Below, piece by piece: positions 12,247 through 21,999 of a DNA stretch of 64,000 nucleotides. The notes under the pieces were generated by a model. That model was not told the DNA's origin, searched no databases, and worked only from the letters and a program-made list of their open reading frames with translations. The stretch is from Glossina fuscipes (lineage: Eukaryota > Arthropoda > Insecta > Diptera > Glossinidae). How positions within the stretch are numbered: the stretch's first letter is position 1; each line of letters begins with the position of its first letter. The position numbers and the translations under genes were made by a program. The DNA lies in assembly GCF_014805625.2 (NCBI RefSeq), contig NW_023998417.1, forward strand, positions 3,136,194 to 3,200,193, given 5' to 3'.

Positions 12247-13615
12247 TTCCGTTATAAAGGTAATTACTTACAAAAAAAAAATAAAAAAAAAAAAATATAG
12301 GATTTTATATGTTGTTAGTAAAGTGCAAAATAAAATAAACATTTTTTCTGTTTCTTTTTATTTTTTTTTTTGCTGGTTTCTTGAGGATGATGAGTGGAAG
12401 TAAGGAGAAATGCTGAATTGCTGATAAATGGTTGGGAAGAAAGTTTTTCATTTCTTGTCCTTTTATTGCTTTAGAGTTAAAAGTTAAGTGTTTTCTATGC
12501 AAACGTATAAAACATATATATATATATATATATATAATATAATATATGTATATGCATATATACGCATCTGGATAATGTTTTGTTATAAGTTGAAGAGTTT
12601 TTCTATGCAGTCAGTTCAGCTCTTATGTTCAAGTTGTGTAAGCATGAGTGACTGCAGAAGGATATTTGAATTTTAACGCTTGAATTCAATTAGAATTATA
12701 AAACCGAGACTAAACGATTTTATGACCTGTTGTTGGTAGTATCGCTTTACGATATACACGTACATGTAAAAGTGTTAAAATTTTTCTTTAGCTTTAGCAT
12801 TATCCTGAGCTCAAATCAACTAAGTCAATAATCTAAGTTATAGAAAACATAAATATGGAGTTTTTTTCTTTTTGCTGATTAAGTTACATGAAGAGGAAGA
12901 GAAAAAGAAGAAAAAAAAAAAATGGCAACGAATAGTAAATTCTTTGCCTGGTCTTGTGTATGCAAATAATTCATTTTTTTTTTTTTTTTTTTTTTTTTTG
13001 TTATGAAAATCACTTATCCATGTTTAGCATTCATTTCCTGTTGTTATTGTTTTCGATAGAATTGTTTACTTCTCTCTACAGACAGTTGCGGGTGTTGTGT
13101 TAGCAATACAATAACAGTAAAAGTTACTGTAACAATAATGTTATTCTTTCGCTCGACTCGCTAAGCGAACAATCTATTCCTGTATATTGGCGAGGTATTA
13201 AACACATTTTATCATATAATTTATTGAATAGCATTTACCTTATCTGCGTACATTTGAAATTTAATTCAAAAATAGGTTGATATGTTAAATATTGCATGTT
13301 AGGTTATTAGAGTACAATACAGAGAAAGCTAATAAATAGCACATGCATATGCATATATGCATAATAAACATGCACTATGTGGAGAGGTTTCAATGCGACT
13401 CATAGTAGGAGTAGTTCAAATAAATGTAAATGAACAAATTTGTTCATACTAGTTGTGGAAGAATGGTTGAAGAGAATGCACCTAACGCTCGCTCCTAACA
13501 AGCAGTCATATCCGAGCATACTTACGATAGGTTTAAGATAGGGAGAAGTCATTTTGCATTTCTTGCAAGTGCGCCGTAGATGCTAAGACGTTGTGTTCGT
13601 TGACTATGCCAATTA
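12247..13615. other. AT-rich stretch with simple repeats
   Basis: It holds A-runs (about 12270-12296), an AT tract (12513-12540), a run of about 26 T (12974-12999), and a small inverted repeat TTCGCT...AGCGAA near 13147-13170. No gene seen. Confidence 0.6.
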
Positions 13616-13825
13616 TCAAGGCGAGTGATAGAGGCTACAGATCTTGAGGAGCTTCTTCGCCCCGATAATTTCGTGACAGATATGCTGCATGACTTGAAAT
13701 AATGGAAAGCGGTAGCAATATTTGCGACATACGCTGCATAGTTGATTTTCACACCCTATCCGCAAAAAGCTTAAGTCTGTGAAGGCTAAGGCGAGACGTA
13801 AGAAACAGAAGGCAAATGTTAGCAT
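13616..13825 (-). CDS. possible small secreted cysteine-containing peptide (weak)
   Basis: A 69-codon frame from the first in-frame ATG. It starts with a hydrophobic segment (MLTFAFCFLRLALAF) that could be a signal peptide, then has six cysteines in a mature part of about 54 residues, spaced roughly C-x4-C-x2-C-x3-C-x12-C-x12-C. I recognise no family. The frame stays open upstream of the ATG to a TAA, so it could also be part of a spliced exon. An overlapping frame in another phase is also open, which weakens the case. No promoter or polyadenylation signal was found that would settle it. It may be chance or a decayed gene. Confidence 0.22.
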   Translation of the reverse strand: MLTFAFCFLRLALAFTDLSFLRIGCENQLCSVCRKYCYRFPLFQVMQHICHEIIGAKKLLKICSLYHSP

Positions 13826-16154
13826 AACGATTCTGGCATTCACATCGATCGAGAATATATGTAAATTATGCGATATTCGAACCTTACGCTTATGCTTAAC
13901 AAAAATATTTCACAAATTTTATTCATCCTAATAGTTGAAGTTGGGATAGTGACAGTTTCAATACTTAAGGATTCTGTCTGTATTAGTAAAATTCAATCAA
14001 TATCCTAACGTTGTGTGTATCAATATTTGGTCACCTTGGAAACTTGTTATTGATAAACAGTTTGCGTGTGCACTCAATAGGATTTCTGTTAAGAACGAAC
14101 TTCTTCGTAGCAAGTGCGGGTTTGGTTTGCCAAGGGAAAGTTGTTAGTCAACTTAGAATTTCATGTTGATCAACAATATTCTTACTCAAGTGAGGTTTCT
14201 GAAGATTAATACCTTTTAGGGGCGTTATAGTGGTGGAAATATATCACTGTATACACTCATATTTGACAATCTTAGGCATTAAGTTACATATAATATTTTA
14301 TATATTACTATAAAATTCAAATTCTCTTTGCATATGTATATGTACTGTACAAGGATTTTGAATGTTCTAGCACTTGCTTGTTTGCTTTCACGTGTTGACC
14401 GGATATTTAGCTTACTCTTGACATTTATGCTTTTTTTTCTTTTGGAATATTTTTATAACGGTAACGGCATTAGTGACTTTGACACAAAAAAGCAATACTT
14501 ATGCAAATTTATTGTTGCTTTTGATTTATGATATTTTTTTTTTTTTTTTGATATAACTTTTTGGAAAAGAATAACATTTGGCCACTTAAACCAACCATAT
14601 ATATACATATATATAAAAATAATAAGGTTAAGTATAGCCAAAAAAAAAAAAAAAGAAGCAAAACACATAAAGTTTATGGACGGACATTGGACATTGGTTA
14701 CCATTTGCTATATGAATTTTATTTATTGCATGTTTCTTAATATGTAAATGTGAGAGCTTAAGTATGAGAGCTTAAAGTCGTATTAGTGACGTAAATCTGA
14801 AATGAAAAAACCATAAAAAAATTTGAAATTTGAAAAATAAAACAAAGGTAAAGGTTGTATACGTTATATATATGTTCTGCCTTTGTTGCATACAAAAATG
14901 CTCATTAGCGGCTTCGCAAAGTGTGTATATCTTAAGTGGATTGATTTAGTAATTACTTGAGTAAAAGCATGAAATAAAAATTTTATCACTTTTATTTATT
15001 ATCTTACTTGGCTGCCATAGATCGAATTTGGAAAGGGGGACATAGCGTTTAAATCCGTTCTAGATAAATAACTAAAAACTACAAACTATGATTAATCCAC
15101 AAACACATCCGCAATAAGCAAAAATCCATAAACAATTTTGATCTAAAGTGAGCTCATCTAAGGTAGATATCAAAATGGTGTCCATTGTCTAACTTCCTCG
15201 TCCTAATTAAATAAATATGTCAAAAGCTTTCATGTATCCCTGAAGAACTAGGAGTGAAGACAATGTTGCATATATACCTGACGAGGTGGTTGATGAGACA
15301 AGTTCGTTAATTGTGTGGCATTTTGGGGATATCCATGTCGTCGTTTTTTTGGGCTAATAGAAATAATTTGATATCGTTCACGTGAGTTATGCATCATAAG
15401 ATAGAGGGGAAAAGAAAGGCAAAGTTTGCTGAGGGATGCAGATTGATTGAAATGAAAGTCTGCGCAAAAGTCTTTTATAAATTTCAATTTTGCTTAACTC
15501 TTGGTCCATTCATTTATAATAATCTAGCGCTAAATACGCCAAATTATGTCACATATACGCGACAAATCCGATGCATTTGTAACGATTAACAGTTTGGACT
15601 TTCTTCTTTCGAATTCTACCTCTCAAGTAATCGAATTTAGTGAAAGTAATCTGTCATTGAAGGAATCAGACTGGACCGCTTTTATCGTATGACAGCCATT
15701 CAATGTTGGAGCGTTATTTAGTCAAGATCCCATTGCGATCATTTTGCGCAAATTGTGACATTAATGACTTGAGGGTAGTGGTAGCCACCAGAACAGTTTT
15801 CAGAGTGCAGCAAAAATTAAAAAAACTTCTTAACAGTGTTAAGCTAAGCGTTATAGCCAGACAAAGTGGGCTGCACACTACTTCACCTACTTCAATTCTC
15901 TGCATATTTTCGTCATAAAATATTAAAAATTATGTATTGTTTCCAAGGCAAAAGAAGAAGAGTACAAAGTCTACAAAGATTTTATATGATGTAAACTTCA
16001 CTTATATGCCCTATCGCCATTTTGTAGCAATATTCGTAAGGCTTTGTTGTCATCATGTAAAGGCTTGTTTTTCATTTTAAAAAGCCTTCATATGGATTGG
16101 CGTTAAACAATTGTTTTCTTCATTTAGTTATTATGCCAACATACTGTATTGTAT
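13826..16154. other. intergenic stretch, no gene seen
   Basis: It contains T- and A-runs near 14535 and 14640 and a short TA tract near 14598. Open frames on both strands near 15248-15589 and 15703-15918 overlap each other and show no domain. Confidence 0.55.
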
Positions 16155-16375
16155 TGTATAAGTAAGAAAATTCTATTCGGTTGTAATCGAATCTTTTATA
16201 CCCTTCACCGTTATCCTAAAAAAGCTAAAACAAGTAAAAGATGTTTCATGTTTCACATACCATAATAGGGAGTGACGCAGTTGATTTTTTCTATACTCAA
16301 TATAATAGTTTTTGCCGCGTAGGGGAGTAGATGGATACACTGAAGCTTCCTTCTGCGAATTAAGCATAGCATAAG
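16155..16375 (+). mobile_element. mini-me-like element fragment, subfamily B, hairpin end
   Basis: It begins AAGTAAGAAAATT, followed by TTCGG...CGAATCTTTTATACCC, and aligns for about 200 bases with the copy at 28617, including GTAAAAGA, TGATTTTTT and the CGCGTAGG / CGCATAGG segment. The GTCY-core end is not found downstream; a mariner relic follows instead. Confidence 0.65.
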
Positions 16376-16504
16376 TTGCAGTTGTTTGCTAGACGCCGTT
16401 CATTGTCTGTCGAAGGGTAAAAATGATGAATGATATTTACGTCACTGCATTTAATTATCTTTTAAATTGCAAAGAAATGTAGCTACCGCTACGGAAGTGA
16501 TTAA

Positions 16505-16900
16505 GTTGGCTTGGAGTGAAAACGCAGAGCGCAATGGCACAGTTAAAAAATAGTTTACAAGATTTCATGCAAAAAGTTTTAGTCGTGAAAGCATGAAATG
16601 AATGCTCGGCCGTCTGTCTGCAGCAAAAGTAACGCAAGAAATGATCTTCAACTGGGGTTGAGAGTTTCTCCTGATTGCTGAACTATTCTCTAGGCTTGAT
16701 ATTTTTCGATTGCCCGTTGTTCAGATCGATGCTGTCTCGTTTGGCCGATCAGCAATTCACAAAAGTTGGATATTGCGTAAAAATGATTCAATGGCATTTT
16801 TGGCCGCGAAATTATCGCGAAGCTTTTATCGCAAGGACATCGGGGAGCTATCCGATAAGAGGTCAAAGATCACACAGAGAGTGACGATGCATATTTCGAT
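16505..16900 (+). pseudogene. mariner-family transposase relic with internal deletion
   Basis: Mariner transposases cut and paste elements using a DDD catalytic triad. Around 16515-16640, a broken frame resembles the N-terminal helix-turn-helix end (a KK-stop-FTRFHAK motif, then GRLSAAK). From 16678 the frame jumps to the C-terminal part: a segment aligning to YSPDLAPSDYHLFRSM, in which YS, the third catalytic Asp, LFRSM and LADQ are kept. A frameshift near 16780 moves to the phase encoding SFYRKDIGELSDK, which matches the mariner 'FxRxGIxxLPxRW' tail. The central domain with the first two catalytic residues is missing. Stops and frameshifts make it inactive. Identification rests on motif order and I ran no search. 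Confidence 0.65.
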
Positions 16901-17385
16901 GATTTTCTTTGAGATTTGTAACAAGTATTCGTTAAGTACGTGGACAAACATCAAATGGATCGACGTACCGATAGAATCAAATGTATGTTTAGCTAAAGAA
17001 AGTAAATTCTGAATATAATGTCTTAAAAATCCAAGGCTATCTATCGGTTTTATTGAAGAACTATACCGCACTTAAATTTTGAATCCATGACCATTGAGTT
17101 GTTAGTCGAGATCCTTTGTCTACTCGACTATTTAGGCGGATAGAATTAATTGATTGTTAGTGCTGCGTATGTGTTGCATACGTTCGGACAAATTTAATAA
17201 ACCGTTCATCAAAAATTATGTGTAGGGTGATATAGTAATAAAAACATGAAATTATTTTATAAATGAAATAATTCATTATAAAGAAAATTACTTAATTATT
17301 ATTATTATTCATAAATTAAATTATTTTTATACATTGAAATTTGTAAAAGGCAACTAAGATGATATGTTAAATAGCGATATTAATG

Positions 17386-17423
<38 letters not shown>

Positions 17424-17861
17424 TGCATGTAAGCATGCAAAAGCGGGCATAAGATAAAACAATCACTAACTGTGTCTTTTATGTGGGTAAATATATCTTC
17501 CATGTACGTGCGCGTGCAGTATAGCAAAGTGTCAGTAACATGCTTGTTTGGTTGGCTAGCCAGCCGGATGACTGGTCTGGTTTGTTGTTCATGTTTTGAA
17601 TGCATAAAATGAGTTAAGTTGAGGATATTTTGTTATTTGCCTTTTATTGTTTTTTTATATTTGGTTGTGTCTCTTTGTTAAAACTCTAGTTAAAAGTTTA
17701 TAGTCGAGAAGTCAAGAGTTGTTGCAAAAAAAAAAAAAAACATCTGCACTGTTGCAGTAGCTTTTCTGTGTTTATCATATATCTATGTATTTATGTATAT
17801 AAGTTATACTTACGCTGTTTACGGGATTTTCTATTTTATGTATGTCTAGTATGTGTGTGTG

Positions 17862-17899
<38 letters not shown>

Positions 17900-18544
17900 T
17901 GTGTGCGTACTATTATACATTAAGACAATTAACATGTGCGGAATTTTTCAGCTCCATTTGCATTTGTTAGTCACTTGGGACATTCCGTTGTTACGAATTT
18001 GTTTGTTACGGTTTTTATATGATTTCCTTCATTCATTTTATTACTGAAAGGGGAGAGAAGGTCAAACTAATTTGCTTGCTGAGATTTCTGTAAATTGTTG
18101 ACTTAATGTTCAGTTAGGTCCTATTGTAAGTGGGTGTACGATTGCGTACACTATTCTCATTGTTATTTCTCTGCAGTAGTTGATTTTAATTGCTTGTTGC
18201 TGCAGTGCCCAGTGCACAGCATCAGCTCTTGTTAATGTTTGTTAAAAACAAACAGTTCCATACATATATATATATATATAATACTATAGACAAAGAGTAT
18301 AAAGCACGTACCAACACTTAACATTATTTTTGCTAACTAAAAAGAAAAAGAAAAAGACACTTTGTCATTGTGCGCAAGAAAAATTCTATGAAAATTTATA
18401 GACGGGTATGAGTACGGGGATAAGCACTTACTTACTTTGATAGGTATATTTAGGTATATGGACTATGCGATCTTTATACGTCAACATTGTATAATGCATA
18501 TAATCTCTGCATTTTTTAATACAAACAAAAAAAAAAAAAAAGAA
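16901..18544. other. AT-rich stretch with microsatellites
   Basis: It holds TA (17391-17419) and GT (17851-17906) microsatellites, an AT tract at 18262-18281 and A-runs. Frames overlapping the GT tract are repeat translations. No gene seen. Confidence 0.6.
17851..17906. repeat. GT microsatellite
   Basis: (GT)n with single AT and GC interruptions. It accounts for the Val/Cys-rich open frame at 17853-18047. Confidence 0.95.
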
Positions 18545-19380
18545 AACAAGTAAGAACATTATAGTCGGGCAAGGCCGACCATTAAATACTTTAAACCGCA
18601 ATGTCTAACACAATTCTTGTTTATCTTGTCTCCAAATAAGGGCATATTTTTCATGTGCGCATTTATGGGGAAGCGAGCCCAAAATACAACCTAATTTAGT
18701 ACAAGTTTAATGCTTACATAGTACAAAATCCCAAGGTAGGCGTAGATGGTTCAAATTTTGCTATTATGGGTCAATTTTCACCAGCACATAAAGTAATACT
18801 TAGTCTTTTCTGCTTTAGGATCAATTTTCGTGAAAATCCTTTTCAGGGTAGAATCTAAAAAATAGGATGAGAATGTCCAAATTTTGGTACAGTTAATTAA
18901 TTAGTTTTTGTCGCATGAGCTTCAGTTTTTGTTATATAAGAAGGGGTTCAATAATTGACTCAGTCCGTCCAAAGTATTCATATCAATTTAGAATAACAAA
19001 ATACTTGTACTTATCCACTTTTGCCGAGAAATCTTGAAAATTGCAATATTTTTCCATATAACGACTTTTCAGAATAGGGCGTAATATGGGGAATGGTCGA
19101 AAAAGTGAACCCGTTTGAACTATTTTCAATGCCGCTCGCCCTTAGGAAAAAGCATGTCACTATAGCAAATTTCATCAAAATATTTCAAAAAGTGCGATCT
19201 GTAGCTTGAAGACAAATTTACATGGATAGACGACAGACGGACAGACAGGCTTAGATCGATTCGGTTAATGATTCTGCATCGATCACTATCATGAAACGTG
19301 AGTCTACCTTCAGCACTTCTGCGTGTTACATACCGCGTCCCTAACTTAATATACTCTGTACGACAAGCGGTGTAAGGTAT
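18545..19380 (+). mobile_element. mini-me-like interspersed element, subfamily A, near full length
   Basis: The left end is AACAAGTAAGAACATTATAG, followed by a small hairpin TCGGGCAAGGCCGA. The right part has GACAGACGGACAGACAGG, then CTTAGATCGATTCGG and TGATCGA-type blocks, the arrangement of the GTCY core known from dipteran mini-me elements. The right end reads ACAAGCGGTGTAAGGTAT. The copy at 34934-35800 in the opposite direction has the same order and nearly the same length (867 against 836 bases). It has no open frame of its own; the frame at 19126-19437 runs through the core by chance. Class (retroposon or Helitron-like) is not settled by the sequence. Confidence 0.8.
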
Positions 19381-20726
19381 GAAAAAGATTAAAAAGTGAG
19401 CGAGAAAGCAACAAGATAAAGTGCATGTTGTTTGCAATGAGACTTTGTTATCAGAAGAAAACTTCTTTAAGCGATTGTTGTGAAATTTATTGAAGAAATT
19501 TGCTTATGTAGTAAGTGATGTATTCATCGATAGTGTGATTTTTAACACAACTCAGTTTGTGATTAATATGGCAATGAAAAAACGCAAAGCTAATGGAAAG
19601 ACTTGTTCAGGTGTTTAAGTTTTAGTGATGAATGATGGTCTGAATAATTGGCGAACTAAATGGGATGCGGACTCTACAGCAAAATTGAATGGTTGATAAG
19701 ATTGTTGGCTGATTATCTAGTTGGATGGTTAAATTACCCAATGGTGTCCTAAGAAGAAGTATACATAATTGTATAACTGGACGCTTTGGTGATAAGCTAA
19801 AGGGCTGGGTCGACAATTAAGTCTATCGCTGAATGACCGTCCAATTGGATGGTCAGCGGGAGAACCGAAGTCCTTGATCACTTTCTCGCTTGGCTACGAT
19901 TGGGCCGATGGATGTGTGACGATTTATTTGACTTTAACTAGAACTACTGTAGTTCTAGTGTTAGAGTGGATTTTCGACTCTACAAAAAAAAAATATAAAT
20001 ATAAAGTATGTAACGTTCCAATATTTTTGTTAATCATATCTGTTTACACGAAGATACCTTTAAATGAACATAAATACTTTTTCTCTACGTGGGCCAGTTT
20101 TCGAGATATTGATGGCTTATACCTATTTCTACTGTTATAGATTATCTTGGCCCATAACTTTTCTGTGGAATCATCATCGTCACAAAAATGAAGATGGGAA
20201 CTCGAACGTTTCTTAATCGACCAAGAATATGAGATCAATCGGCACGCGTTTAAGAAACTACAGCAAGTACATGCAAAATGTCAGTAGTTTCAGTGTTAAC
20301 GTTAGTTCAATAAAACGTTTGTGTGATTGAGCAACACCCTAAACAAATATCTTATTATAAAAAAGTGTGTTAAGTGACCTTGCGTCGAAAGAAAGAAAGA
20401 GAAAATTCCCAATCAATGCAAGTAATCGTAAATTCTTTAATAATGTGCAACCCTAAAAACGTTCGCCGCCAGTGCATGAGGAATATGATTGTGGTTGCAT
20501 GGGTGCGGCAATATTGAGTTCAATTGATTTTGACATCTAGCAGCTAAATGAAGGGAATGTCAAATTTATGTGTATTCATAACTATTTAGTAGATAAATAA
20601 TCGTTGTATTTATTTGAAACTAAATAAATCTATATCATATTTTCGGGCAAGGAAAAATTCAAGCTTACATCATATTGTCCAGATAAAGTGGTAAAAAATT
20701 TTTTTTTACACATGTCACACAAAAGC
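19381..20726. other. intergenic stretch
   Basis: It contains the palindrome at 19826-19858 and otherwise no gene or repeat I can name. Short frames near 19622-20238 overlap on both strands and lack domains. Confidence 0.55.
19826..19858. other. near-perfect palindrome
   Basis: TGACCGTCCAATTGGATGGTCA reads the same on both strands except at one base pair, and the surrounding CGCTGA / AGCG extends it. The stem is about 10-14 pairs with almost no loop. Possibly the remains of an inverted terminal repeat junction or a binding site; function unknown. Confidence 0.6.
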
Positions 20727-20800
20727 CTCGACTTATGTAAACTGGACTATTCAACTTGTAATTGTTTGAAACNNNNNNNNNNCTCGACTTATGTTAACTT
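20727..20800 (+). repeat. direct repeat flanking an assembly gap
   Basis: CTCGACTTATGTAAACT at 20727-20743 recurs as CTCGACTTATGTTAACT right after the N run at 20783-20799. The gap may hide further tandem units of about 56 bases, or the same locus may have been joined twice. Confidence 0.7.
20773..20782. other. assembly gap (10 N)
   Basis: Ten unresolved bases. The true length is unknown. Confidence 0.98.
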
Positions 20801-21104
20801 ACTTTAAAATAAATGTGATAAGTATGCCGTATATGTTTTAAGGTATTAAGCATTAAGTAACCGATTTTAGGATATTCGCAGTTATTGCTTTTCGTGTTTT
20901 TTTCTGTACGTTGGTACATTGCATTTTCATATGCATACATTTTCAGAATTCTTCATTATTTATTATTATTATTTATTTTTTTTTTCATCTTAATTAAGTT
21001 TCGTTCTGTTTCTTTGTGTCACTAGTTGAGGTTTTCTTTTGTTTAAATAGCAAATAGAGGAAAAACTGTATGTTGATTTATGCTGGAAAGTCCTCTTTTT
21101 ATTT

Positions 21105-21148
<44 letters not shown>

Positions 21149-21862
21149 CTTCTGCTTCTCTACTTCTCTTTAACTGTGAGTAAGTCTGCAGTTAAACTGC
21201 AATATTATTTGCTTAGGAGTTCATTTCCTGACCTAACCACTTGAACTTATTTTTTAAGTACACGCTGGTACTTAAACGAGTGATGTTTTGTTAACAAGCA
21301 GCTACTAATTACATTCATCGTTATACTTTTAATCAACATAATTTGCTGCATTTTTATGTGTGTATTTTGTTTTTTTTTTTGTTTTTTTTTTTGTAATTTT
21401 TTTTTTAAGAGGTAGCGCTTTTCTAATGTTTATGTACATAAGTAAGTGGCAATTAAATGCTATAAGTGGGCTGATTTTTATTATGAACACCTAAGAAAAA
21501 CTTCTAGGTAGCGTGACGTACACTTGAATTATTTACATTTAATTACAATTTTCGTTTACAGAAGAATATGTTTTTTAAATATTAAACAGTATAATTGGTA
21601 AACAGTATAAAAGGTTTTTTTTTTTTTTTACTCAAAGTTATATTTATATGTAAGAAGAGTTTGCAAGAATGTTGATCATATTTTTCTCTTGAAAAAGGGA
21701 TTTATTGAGAAAAATTGGTGCAACGTGCAATGATACAATTAGTTTCCATCATTGCGACATGGCGAAATCATTGTCGCAAAAACGTATATTAGCTTGACAG
21801 CGATCCAGCCGCTAACCCATTTTCATACTTTTTCAACTTTGCAGACCCGCGTGCCAGCCAAA
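20801..21862. other. AT-rich stretch with simple repeats
   Basis: It holds a CT microsatellite at 21106-21145 and T-runs near 21370-21405 and 21617. The last part may belong to the mariner relic that follows. Confidence 0.55.
21106..21145. repeat. CT microsatellite
   Basis: Pure (CT)n of about 20 units. Confidence 0.95.
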
Positions 21863-21999
21863 TCAGGCTGCATCGATCTGAAAAAGGTAATAATAAGGAG
21901 GCGCCAAGTCTGGTGAATGCGCTGAGTGTGGCAGAACTTCTTGTTGGAACTGCAACAGTGTATCCTGCGCAACTCTTGCTAAAAGTGGCCAAGAAATGA
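21863..21999 (-). pseudogene. mariner-family transposase relic, catalytic-domain fragment
   Basis: On the minus strand, one phase (21991 to a stop at 21863-21865) encodes motifs in mariner order: ARVAQDTLLQF, then EVLPHSAHSPDLAP, then YYYLF. These correspond to the transposase segment between its second and third catalytic aspartates. Counting the usual 34-residue spacing, the second Asp position reads Val (GTC) and the third reads Tyr, so the protein could not catalyse transposition even if expressed. Past the stop, short stretches in the same phase still look like the tail of the protein down to about 21780, with more stops. Upstream sequence to about 22400 is too decayed to align by eye. 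Confidence 0.7.

Noticed and set aside
17853..18047. Val/Cys-rich frame that looks like a cysteine-repeat peptide
   Set aside because: Translation of the GT microsatellite.
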